Source: Cadophora sp. MPI-SDFR-AT-0126 (taxonomy: Eukaryota; Ascomycota; Leotiomycetes; Helotiales; Ploettnerulaceae). Taken from it: a DNA stretch of 64,000 nt. Positions 46,752 to 59,173 of this stretch are shown here, in pieces. Every line of letters starts with the position of its first letter. Positions within the stretch are counted from its first letter, which is position 1. The notes under the pieces were generated by a model. The model had not been told where the DNA came from, did no database searches, and saw nothing but the letters and a program-made list of their open reading frames with translations. The position numbers were made by a program, and so were the translations under genes. The stretch lies in the NCBI GenBank assembly GCA_020747065.1, contig JAGMVK010000016.1, positions 310,001 to 374,000 of the forward strand. The letters run 5' to 3'.

Positions 46752-48419
46752 TTACTTAGAGACGGTCTTTGCGGCCTCTGGAACGTCAATCAAGATGACT
46801 GCATGGGAATATTCCAAGTTCAGAGATGCCTCGCTGCCGTAAGTCAAGCCGACACATGCAATCTCCCAGCCACCCTCCGTTGGACCATTCAACCAGGTGA
46901 TCTGTCTAGCTTTTCTTGATGGCCAAACTTTGTGGAGATGCTGCGGGGAAATATGCCAGCCTTAAAAGCGTCTTCGAGTGGTCAGATCAAGGTGAGGAAA
47001 GGAATCAGGCATTGAAGGTAACGCCAGTAGTAAAGTACGTACCATTCTCTCTTCCGTTGGAGTGAGATCCTGCCAACCACCGTACCGATCCTCCACCAGA
47101 GCGTAGAGCTTCTCGCCAATGTATCCACGATCATCGCAATCCCAACTTGGACGTCGCAGGTGAGGCTATACTGTTGTCTTTAGACCTAGAGCCTGGAAGA
47201 CGCTGAAGACAATGGCATCGATACCCTTAAGAGTGAATGGCATGAGCTCTTCAATGCCGTCTCTAGTATGTGCGTATTGATGCTGACAATAGAATCCAAG
47301 TTTCTGTCCTGTACGTTATATGTTAGTTCTTATCTCATTGATCGCATGTAGAGATGCTTTCAATTTGAAAACTTACCAGCCTTGAAGACGTTCGGAGCGT
47401 CATTCAGTTGCTTCACCCCTTGGTAGAGCGGGAATGACTCGAGATCTGCGGAGGGATGGGGATGAAGGATCTTGCCAACAGATTCGGTGACATAGAGGTT
47501 GTAAGTAAGGGTGACTCGATGTCCAGAAGTGACTTCGAGGACCTCATGCTCGCAATCGCTGTAGAAAGCAGCCCACCGAATAGTCGTTGCATCGGTGTTG
47601 GTCTAGTCGAAGTACTTGGAATGGCCAGCATGGGAAACGCGCAAGTTACCACCCAAAGTACGTCAATATATAGATCTAGTAGTTAGAAGTATAAGGGTCA
47701 AACCTTCGTGTGGATATGGGAGGTAGACGACCAGCGATCCAAATTGGGTTGCTCCTCGAGGAGTACCGACATGAGCGCGGAATTTACCAGATGGAGCCGA
47801 GTATACCTGGAGATCTCATCAGAGTATGGCCTGTGTTTCAGGCAAGGAATATACATATGTTAAGCTTGTACAACTCTGCCATGACACCGCGATGTTGCTC
47901 TCTTCCCTTCACGAAGCCTACACTGACTTGTGGAAGCAAGATCTGGCTGATAGTATCAACGATACCGTAGTCGTAAGGGTGGAAGTCAACAGAGAATTGC
48001 GAGCGATCCAACGTGCCAGCCTTTCTGTAGCTTTCATCAAGGATATCCTTATTTTTGCGACCAAAGGTGGCGGGTGCACAGGAGACAAGAAGCTGCTCGA
48101 GCAATGATGGCTGTGAGCTAGTGCTGGAGCTTCGAGTGTTCTTGGATACCAGACTGGCTTGCGGGAAGTGGATCGCATGGGCATGGCCGGCCTCCTTGAC
48201 GTCCCAGCGGAGAGCAATGGGAGGAGACTTGATGGCAGTTCCTGGTGGTACTTGACCGGCAGTCGTGAGGGATGAGGAGGCAGGTGATGTATCGATGGCA
48301 ATGCTGCCTCCACAGCAGTAGCTGGCACTCGATTGGTGATTCTCGACTGCTTTCTTGAGCGTAGCCCATAGCTCATTTTGGTGGCGACCAGCCTGGATTG
48401 CAACTGAATGCTCACTCAT
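46752..48419 (-). pseudogene. 2OG-Fe(II) oxygenase-like pseudogene with two nonsense codons and damaged splice sites
   Basis: Five readable blocks in order, from ATG 48419. (1) To 47859: DILDESYRKAGTLD and AELYKLN. (2) 47806-47704: FRAHVGTPRGATQFGSLVV. (3) About 47664-47377: GHSKYFD, stop, then IRWAAFYSDCEHEVLEV and GHRVTLTYNLYV. (4) 47308 to about 47040: GQKLGFYCQHQYAH, then stop, then DRGYIGEKLYALVEDRYGGW. (5) To the TAA at 46754-46752: ITWLNGPTEGGWEI. Lesions: TAG at 47605-47603 where relatives would have Trp, TAG at 47168-47166, a donor reading atatgt instead of gtatgt at 47858, and no AG before block 3. Relatives have an HxD iron ligand where this copy has HVG. The gene is very likely dead. 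Confidence 0.75.
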
Positions 48420-49478
48420 GGCTGGGCGGACAGGGAGATTCTGAATCGGCGAAGTAATTTTTGATGTTTCGAAGGGCTGTGTGTTGCATCAAAGGAGGAG
48501 AATATTTAGGAAGCCACGGAGCGCGAAACAGAATCGACCGACCCTCTGGAGCGACGCGCAGCTACGCGAGCTAGGAGAGAATATTGATTCGAAGCGAAGA
48601 TACGTGAATCGGCCGCAAATGAGGTCAGGGTATGCTAAACCGGCGTGAGTCATAATAGAAGCAGAGAGAATCTCAAAGCATGATAGCAGAAGTGATTAGT
48701 CGGTCGTTCTCGATATTCACCTTCCGTGGTAAGTAGCTTTGGCAATAACATGTTGACAACGAAAAGTGTGGTGTCTTGGAGGCATATGCAGCTAGGTTAC
48801 AACTCTCGCAGAACAAAGAGTGACAATTCTTTGCACCCTTCTTTTGGAGATCTACTGCACTTCTTCGGCTACAGCAAGCAAGGTGAAAGGTTACCAAGTA
48901 CCACGAAACTGTTAAGGCAAGTAAGACAACCTCTGTCCATCAAAAACCAAGCATGCAATGCTCCTACTTCATTACAAATGGCTGTTTTCATCTGCAAATA
49001 TAAGTCATATCTTCATTTTCAAAGAAGCTCAAAGTCTGGAAAGCAGAACGATATTCAAAACAGCCCAATGTCGCGGACCAAGAAGAGAAAACATGTAGTC
49101 GGGAACAGAGGTAGGGCAACCAGCCGAGCAGTTTCCAGATAAATTCTGGAGATTTGAGCTGCTGCATGGATGGCTCTATGACATGAAGAGAATCAAGAAC
49201 ATCAAGGGACGTCTTGAATCTAGGGCACTGGCCACATCCCAAAATGTAGAAATGTCAGAGAGCAGTTGAGATCAAGCTGGCAGTAATTGATGAAGCACTT
49301 TTCCAGAGCTACGAGGAAGAGATAAGAATGTGATCTCCCGGGATGATATTCGAGAACATAACTTATTTGTACACACCGTGAGAGCAGATAATCCAAGTTA
49401 AGTGTAGCCAAATACTGCCCCGTGCTTATCGAATCCTAATCCTGTTTCCAGCCATAGACGCCTAAGCCAACTAATTCA
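48420..49478. other. intergenic, 1.06 kb
   Basis: A 138-codon plus frame at 48726-49142 has no domain. No RNA gene or repeat seen. Confidence 0.45.
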
Positions 49479-51536
49479 TTACAGCAGCATCTCCTCTTCG
49501 GGATCGTGAGCGATCTGCTCATCTTTCTTGACCTCTTCCTCGACCGCCTTGGTCACCTCAGCGATCCCTTCTTTCTCAACGACATCCTCAGCTACACTCT
49601 TCTCCGCTATAGGAGGCTGCTCAGACACAGGAGCAGCAACTGGTGTTTCAACTCTTGCTTCTGGTGTTTTCAATGATTTCTCCAAGCCACCAAGCAGATC
49701 CGGATAGTCTTCATCCTCGTCCTCTTCAGTGGCTGGCGGCTCTTGAGTGGGAGGTTCTGGTTCAGCTACTGGAACGAAATATGGGATTGGGGCTGAAGGT
49801 GAAGTTGGGACAGCTTCTTGCTCGATTGGTGATTCTTTGATCTCGGGAGAGGCGAGCTTTTCTGGAACCGTTTCTGGCACGACTTCTGCCTTGGGTGTGG
49901 CTTGGGCTGGCTCGGCCTCGGCTTCAGCTTGAGGTGTACGGTCCGGTTGAATAGCTTCTGCTTCAACAGGAGGGCTCCGATGTAACGGGCTAGCGGATAC
50001 CACAGGGGTATCGAGTGGTGCACCGATCTCAGCGTTTCTTGCTCTGTCCAGGATGTCCAGGAGCATTTCCTCTTCCTCTTGCTCTTCAACTCGCTCCTCT
50101 ACTGCTGCAGCCACTTCCACGTTCGTAGGCCCAGGTGGTGGAGTTGGCACACTATCGGGCACCATTCTAGGAACTTCTTGTTGCATTTCTTCGTCGAGGG
50201 TCTCCAGTTTGGTACTCAAAGGAGTGTCCTCCGACGCTAGGGGATGAATGTCAGATAATACTTTCGTTGGTGACAAGTTTGCGGGTGGCTCAAGAGGAGA
50301 AGTGAGGGTCGAGGTGGTCATAACCACGTTCTTCAGTGGACTGCCAGACTTTGCCTCAAGACGGTCTGTCAGAATTCTTGGAGGCATATGAGGAAATTCC
50401 ACTCCTCCCGTGGGCACATCGGCTTGATCGAGAGCTGGAATTGGAGGTAGTATTGGTACCGAAGCAGCCGAAGGTGACTGTTGTGGTGGTTTGGATGGTG
50501 AATCTTGGGGATCAACAGAGCCTTCGTCATCGTCTCCGTCGTCGCCGTCTTCACCATCCTCACCATCATCATCGTCTGAATTAGCTGCTGACCCATCTCC
50601 CATCTCGGTGTCCTCATTGAGCACCGGTGTCGAGCTTAGCTCCTTTTCAAGCTTGATTCCCTATTCTCGATTAGCATTCGCCGTATCGCTATCTTGACAG
50701 TACTTACGTCAGGACCATCTGTTCCCTCAGTTGTCGGCAAAGGAGCTACCCCTTCAGCTAGTGGAACTTGAGGCGCACTAGTAGGAGCAATGGGCTTCTT
50801 CTTCCTGCCTCTTCCTGGTCCCTTCGCTTTTTTCTTTGATTTTGGCCTTGGTCTGGGAGGTGTAGCTTGGACAGGTGCCAGACCAACTGGCGCATTTGGA
50901 TCCGGAATCTGAGTTTGTGAAAGGACTTCTCCTTCTACCACTTGGCCCTGAGGCACGACAACATCCTGGACATACTCATTACCCGCGGCATCAATTCGCT
51001 TTACGGTGGCCTTGGTCACAGTTGGGACCGGCAAAGGCTTCACAGAAGCAGTAACCAATCCCTTTCGTCTTTTGGCCAAATACACGACATCCGCTCCTTC
51101 TAGATGCCGGGGCACCTGCTTCCATGACTTGGCGGTGAAGCCCTTCTCTTTCAAATCCTCGTCCTTTTTCTCAGGCTTGTCACCAATGATGGTTTCGGGG
51201 TCGACCTCCTCTTCATCAACTGGTGCTGGACGTTTGTAAATCTTGCCCGATCGTGCAGCGCGTAAGAGATCTTGACTGTGTTGGGGTAAGAGGTGAGAAT
51301 CTTTCGGCATCCCATAAGGAAGCTCAACAGCCCAAATGTCGTTCTGAGATGTCGTACTATCTATAGTTGGTGGAGGTGCTACTGTGACAAAATCGCGGCG
51401 CCAGTGTCGAATTGGAATGCCTTCGTACTCCCCATGGTCGACTCCTGGACGATTTTGACGCCTGTTGGCATTTCGATACTAGACCTGGTGAGAAGATGAC
51501 TTTAAGGGAGGGGAATTTGCCTACACTAGGTGCCAT
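49479..51536 (-). CDS. unrecognised Pro/Glu-rich ascomycete protein (654 aa)
   Basis: Exons 51536-51525 (12 nt, encoding MAPS), 51478-50708 and 50660-49479; phases close. The N-terminal region (about 5-110) looks conserved and folded: YRNANRRQNRPGVDHGEYEG, RHWRRDFVTVAPPP, WAVELPYGMPKDSHLLPQ, DLLRAARSGKIYKRP. A basic patch follows (KSKKKAKGPGRGRKKK, about 210-225), which could be a nuclear localisation signal or AT-hook-like segment. An Asp/Glu run (SDDDDGEDGEDGDDGDDDE) and a long Pro/Glu/Val-rich disordered tail ending in EEEMLL complete it. This composition suggests a nuclear or chromatin-associated protein, but I do not recognise the family. The tiny first exon is the least certain part. 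Confidence 0.7.
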
Positions 51537-52748
51537 GATCTACAGTAGAGGGCCAATTGAGCCGATGCTCAAATCCTGTCGCAATGCAACTATCTCCACC
51601 TGGACTTGCTGCCCTCAAACTACTGCAGCTGGAAATGCCCGATTTGATATTGTGTAGTATCCTTCTCTCAGCGGCATGAAATATTTGAATGCACCGGGCT
51701 TTCGCGCTTTGCCGTAGGCTCAAGTGATGCTCTCTAGACTGATGATGGTCCGATGTCTATAATGCCCTCCAGGTAATTACATCCCCAAATGCTTTACCAA
51801 TATTCCGCGCTTATTTGTCTCTTCTAACTTCGTGTCGATCGCTGAATGGTTTTGGATTAAGTTATGATGCTAGATCAGGAGGCGCATGGTCAGCAAATAG
51901 GTCCAGATAGGCAGATCAATTGATGGCGATACTGGGACTAAATTGGGGAGGATAAGTTTTCACCTTGATCTGAAATATAATGCGCCTGGGTCATTGAATG
52001 CTGTTGACAAAAGGCTGGGGGGAGAAGAGGCGCGAGCGTTGGGTTGGCGAGGATAGCCTTGAGGTTGTCGCGATGTTTGTCGCTGATCGCGACCTTCGCA
52101 GCTCTTGGCATTTTAGCCCCACGTGACAAGGCCGATGAACCTATTCAGTGCAGGCGTTTCGCAGGAGTCTTGCAGAGCAGGGTATGGAGGCATTCGGGAC
52201 TGGTATACATGACCTGTCTGTTTACTTTTTTTACTTAAGTGCTTTGCAAAATGGGCTTGAGCTACTGGTGGGCATTTACATTAAAGCAAGAGAAATATAA
52301 TGACTCTGAATCCCACTGGCCTCAGAACTATCTAGCCCACTATCCAAAAGTACGACAATTTCGAGGCTTGTAAGCTCAAAAGTATGCTCTCATGCGTTGG
52401 GATGGTTCTTGACTCGCGGTTGCTAGAAGCTTCAGATGTACACGATCTTCCATAGGAATTAAACATGGACGATATTGCATCTCGAAGTTACTACCGTCAA
52501 CTTTCATTAAGTAACTATTTCTGCGGCTGGCTAGAGTGGAAATAATCCATGATGCTTGGTATAAACTTTACCAAGCTAGCTTGTTTTACAAGATTGTACA
52601 GTATGGTCATTGTCCCAGGATGCTCATAATGCTCAGTAGACCATCTAAATTCCCGGCCGATCTTCGTCCTCCGTCAATTCGTTGACACATCAATCCCATC
52701 TGCGTTTTGTTAGACAGACCACATAAATTGTGGGGTATTGAAATCAGC
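51537..52748. other. intergenic, 1.2 kb
   Basis: A minus frame 52111-51938 (starting MPRAAKVAISDKHRDNLKA) reads plausibly for about 35 codons but could not be extended by splicing. Nothing else seen. Confidence 0.4.
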
Positions 52749-53426
52749 TTACCCAGTATCCTTCTGTCTCACTATATCGTTTCTCTGACCGCTTTGCTTT
52801 CCCTGTGCCAAAGTCAACGAAAGCTCACAGGCGACGAAATTGATTCAAACGGTGGTGCCATACCGATTTGCCCCCTTCAACCACCAATCTATCCAACTGG
52901 AAAAACTGACTGATAACCGTTTGTCTCTGGTTCCCGTCAGCAGTGTTCCGCGGTTCTCCTCATTTTCAAATCGCCGAATAGACCGTGCTATTTCCGCCCT
53001 TACTCCGTCCTCACTCCGCCGTCACTTCTGCGTCCATGAACATTCCGCAGAGTATGCCCACAGAACCCAAGAAGATTGCCCGTACCTTCATAGATTGTAA
53101 CTCCTTCAAGCCCTTCTGCATCAGTTCCTGGATCTCTCTAGAATCCGTCACATCCTTATGCTCTCGAAAAGCATCTCTTGTTCTCCGTTTGGCGTATTCT
53201 CTGAAGTTGTATGATGCAAACTGCTCGCCCTGCCGTAATAATTGTCGATACTGTGTCCAAAAGCGTTAGCAGACTTACTTCCTAGGAAAGGGTAGGGCTC
53301 AATATCAACATTCGCTCGTCAAGAAATGTACATTGTGGCGAAGATTGCGCAAGGAAAAGAACGATTTACCAGTGATTTTGCGGCCTGTGGTCCGGTCTCA
53401 CTCTTCATTCCTGTTAAAGCTGACAT
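52749..53426 (-). CDS. isd11: ISD11/LYRM4, cysteine desulfurase partner protein
   Basis: Four short exons: 53426-53370, 53250-53086, 52926-52864 and 52802-52749; every junction is GT-AG and the phases are all 0, giving 112 aa. The LYR motif is [13 protein letters not shown] (its first Tyr follows the first intron), then [36 protein letters not shown], the segment [13 protein letters not shown], and the end [11 protein letters not shown]. This matches ISD11 closely. In mitochondria ISD11 binds the cysteine desulfurase Nfs1 together with acyl-carrier protein and is needed for iron-sulfur cluster assembly. A gctgac branch point sits before the third exon. The gene is divergent from MET3, so two sulfur-handling genes share one promoter region. 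Confidence 0.93.
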
Positions 53427-54262
53427 TGTATAGATCGTGAGGAGTGAGGTGAGAGGTTGACGAGGTCGGAAATCAAACACCGAGACTGAATATTGAGATA
53501 AAGATGATGCTAAGCATTTCGAGCTCCGTAAATATTTTAGCTCATCGAGCCGGCGCGAGAGTAAATCCGATCTCCGCTGATAAGATAAAGGCCATCAACA
53601 GCGCTGCGAAGTCTGGAACCAAGGATTGAAGGCTGGTGCGGAAAAAAAAAAAAAAAAACCTCTGAGAAGGCCATCATGAAAAGACCAAAAAGGAAATGGT
53701 CACTAGCATGACTGGATTTGTCCGACTTTGACGAATCTCATTCGACACCTATCTAGTATCCAATTGCTTGCAGCCTCCAGTGGTATCTGTTGCAGTTGTC
53801 AAGTTATTTATTCATTTGAAGACTTCCAGTGCACAATGTTCAGGGGAGAGAGGTCCAAGGTCTTGGTCCCGTTCCTGTTGGCGGGGGACTTCGTTTGCGC
53901 AAGACGTGGCTGAGATTTATCATCATCGCCTCTCACAAAGCTCTTCAATTCCAAGCACTCCAAGACTTTCTTCTACAAATCACAGATATGTGCACGACAA
54001 AGGGAGGTGCCCTGCAAGCCTGCAAGGCACAACTTGCCCCACCAGGACGCCTCCACAAGCAAACGCGTGCAATGGCGTGCTCTGACGTCTTCGAGCCGGC
54101 AGAAAGCGATCAAAAGCTCCGAAGTCGCCAATAAAATTTCCCCTAAAGTCACCTTTGATCGAATTTCGAGACTCTGTTCCGCATCCTGCACTTCTCTTTT
54201 TTGTACAGCTTCATTCGGTTGCATTCTCCATCTCCTCCTCTCTCCATATAACCTCCGCAACC
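53427..54262. promoter_or_regulatory. divergent promoter region isd11 / met3
   Basis: 836 bases between divergent start codons. It contains a 17-base poly(dA) tract at 53642-53658, a sequence type that often excludes nucleosomes in fungal promoters. I saw no other defined motif. Frames of about 100 codons inside are not supported. Confidence 0.5.
53642..53658 (+). repeat. poly(dA)17 tract
   Basis: 17 uninterrupted A residues in the isd11/met3 promoter region. Confidence 0.9.
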
Positions 54263-56298
<2,036 letters not shown>

Positions 56299-56944
56299 GC
56301 GATTGCATGACGTTTCGCTCTTTGCTGAGCATATGGGCATTTGCGTCGGAATTGAATGGAATGCGACGGACACGATACAAGGCGTTTTTGACGAAGAAAA
56401 GTCTAGACAAATGGGTTTTTGCATGACTGGAAATGGGACTCGATATTTGCATTTACATTCCCATTTACTTCTTCTATGAAGTGCAAGGGGGATTGATGGA
56501 TGCTTCTACTGCATGCATCTATGTTTGTAGATAGATCGCGATCAGGAATAGATCATTTCGTTTTTGAGGACTTCTTAACAACGTTAGATTCGTGACTTGT
56601 TTGTAACCTCGGTTTTTGGATAAGCCCCCGATCGATTATGGATGCCGCTGCTCATTCTAGCAAATCTACAATTTACTAGCATCGACGAATTGTCCCAGCC
56701 ATCAAGCCTTGACTGACCCAAACATCTAAGCGAGATATCAGCCTCGTCATCTCCACGCAAGCGTGTCGCACCTCTCAGTCACCCATGTCGCTCAAGCAGA
56801 TTCAAATTAAGTATGCCATTATGCTGAACCTTCTGGCTTTGGATCAGGGCTTGAATTTACCCCTTGGCCTAACAACATTGGAGGAATTGGTACCGTCCCA
56901 TCATTCATTGATCTATGGCGGAAGAGACTTCATCCTACGTAAAT
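56299..56944. other. intergenic between convergent met3 and zinc-cluster gene
   Basis: About 650 bases with two 3' ends facing. No gene seen. Confidence 0.5.
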
Positions 56945-58167
56945 TCAATAGTAGATATTCTTAAACGCAGCGGATAACTGCTGTGATCTCACTAGCTCTG
57001 TCGTTCTCTGCGTTCCAACATTCTGACCTATTGTATCAGTAGTAGGTGCAGAAGGCGATGCTTCCCAGCCACGTCCACTGCTGGAAATTGGTTTCCCGAG
57101 GACGGAGTTTGGATTTTGATTCGGATTGGCACCGGACATCCCCTGATGAACGTGTAAATTCTGTGACGTGTTGGTATCCGTTATGTAGTTCAGTGGCTGT
57201 GAAGGATAATTCTCCGCCAGTTGGAAAGGAGGTGGTGGACTTGGGAAACCGGGATTTAGGATTGCGGACAACTGAGTGGGTGGAGGGACTTCAGCGTTGT
57301 TTATTGAGTTTTGGGTTTGGGGTTGATTCTGGCCGTGTCTTTGAGAAAGCCCCATCAGACCTTCTGCAACGTTAAAATCCATATCAGTGTCGGGATAAGT
57401 AGGCGGTGGGTCTGTCTCGGAATATTGCTGATTCGGTGCATCGTGATATGCTGGATGTTCTGGCAAAGTGGGTCCGCCTTGAGTCCATCGTATGCAATTA
57501 GACCAAAGCTTCTGGCACAATAGGTGCAAGTGCAAGCTTACCATAACCCATAGGACTCTCTGTTTCCCCGCCAATGAACTTCCTCCATCTCTCGATATCC
57601 TCTTCTTTCTTCAACGGGTATTCCTTCCACTCCTCCATTCTAACTTGCTTTGGCGCATTTGTTTCTCTTGGAATCGGATCTGGGATATCCAGCGTTCCAG
57701 GAATACTAGAATAGGTATTCTGCTGGAGCTTGAGGGCGCGAAGTTCGGATAGGGCGTGGTAGAGTAAGATCTCAGTCTCGCTTAGTCGCTGCTCGAGGAG
57801 GCCAAGATATCCTGTTGGAATGCCCCTAAATTATGGAATTTAGGATCAACAAGAGATGGTTTTTCTTCTGGATTTGAGGGGAGGAGAAGTACCTTTTGGT
57901 GCTCTCGCCGTATGTGCATGATAGTTTAGATGTTTCGCATTGGCCGCAGGATGGCCTGGGAGGTGTCAGTAATGCTGAGAAGTAAAGGCAGCAATTTCTA
58001 TCACAAAAACCCCGGGAAATCGAATATCACCAGTTTCTTACAATTGGCGATCACACTGAAGCCAAAATATGAGCCAACAGTACTAGTACAATGATTACAA
58101 ATGGAATACTTACTTTACATTTCTTCCTCTTGCAAGGCTCACAAGAACCTCCCTGGTTCTCGGTCAT
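56945..58167 (-). CDS. Zn2Cys6 DNA-binding protein, 315 aa, no MHR domain
   Basis: Five exons: 58167-58114, 58055-58042 (14 nt), 57955-57893, 57825-57542 and 57477-56945; all phases agree. The N-terminus holds a canonical zinc cluster assembled across three exons: CEPCKRKKCKC, DRQLPSC, GQCETSKLSC, with spacing C-x2-C-x6-C-x6-C-x2-C-x6-C. A leucine-rich, coiled-coil-like stretch follows (YLGLLEQRLSETEILLYHAL), probably for dimerisation. A short charged region comes next, then a long Pro/Gln/Asn-rich tail, a plausible activation region. I see no fungal MHR domain. The start ATG at 58167 is preceded in frame by a TAG, but a further upstream exon (an ATG at 58448 is one candidate) cannot be excluded. 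Divergent from the MHR-only gene. Confidence 0.82.
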
Positions 58168-59173
58168 CTCGATGACAGGATCTGCTTCCCGTGTGATGAA
58201 TGCTGGGACTAGGGCAACTGCCTTTGGAATCTAACGAATCACATTGCCCGTATTCGAGGTCTTGGATGTTTGTGGAGAAGGACGACTTGCGGGGAGAGCG
58301 TTTCTCCTTGGGTGTTTGTACTCGCAGGCCTGTTTGGAGAAGAGCAATGAGGGGGAGCACCCGGCGAAACGAAAGCCCGATCCCTGTCCACTTTGTCCAG
58401 CAGGGGTGGGGAAGTCGCGGGCTGATCGTGACTTGGAATATCTGACATCTTGACTGCCTCTTTGAAGTGTCAGTACTCAACTGAAGTCTGGGCCTTTATG
58501 AAGGAGAATTTAAGAATCTTCATGATATTGTCTTTCCAAGTATCGGAGAGGGCCATGTTTTACAAGTATCACATTCATTTGGGCACGGGTGAGATTTGGT
58601 ATGCTGGCTAATAATTTGTGCAAGCAGTAACAGCCAACTTGAAAGTTATGAATACTTGCCTCGGTAGACCTGTTTGATACTCTATGCCATTCCAAAGGAG
58701 CTTCAGAAGTGACATGTTGGGATCAGACGACCGTGCAACTTTGGTACTTGTATTTGGTTGACGGAATTCGGGGGGTTTTGGTCCTAGAGTCGCTAAAAAT
58801 TCAGCATGCCACCATTTCCAAGTTCCTTTTACTGAAGCTGGAGATTTGCCTGCCCGACTGTCTTGCAGAATATTGAGGACTTATTGAAGGCACCATATAG
58901 CTATGTAGGGAGATGCAAACTATCTCATTTCATGGTTATTTGACTTTTATTCGCGAAATGATTGGCAGCTGTGTTGTTATTTTGCCCCCGTCAGGCGGTA
59001 CGGCTGCTGTACAATAGGTTGTTCCCCAGGCTTGACTGCACCCCGCAAACCTAATCCACTGTTCATCGGATCCAGACCAGCTGGGGTTTCAATTCTGTCT
59101 ACAACGACCTGCGCCTTCCCCAATAAATATGCCCTCGACCCTCTTCCATGCTTTCCATATCCACGAACCATAG
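58168..59173. promoter_or_regulatory. divergent promoter region between two transcription-factor genes
   Basis: About 1 kb. A 69-codon minus frame from 58448 (MSDIPSHDQPATS...) could be an upstream exon of the zinc-cluster gene but has no convincing donor. Scanning for a zinc cluster on the plus strand upstream of the MHR gene found none. Confidence 0.4.

Noticed and set aside
51938..52129. Short minus frame beginning MPRAAKVAISDKHRDN
   Set aside because: Reads plausibly for about 35 codons, but no extension by splicing and no family could be found.
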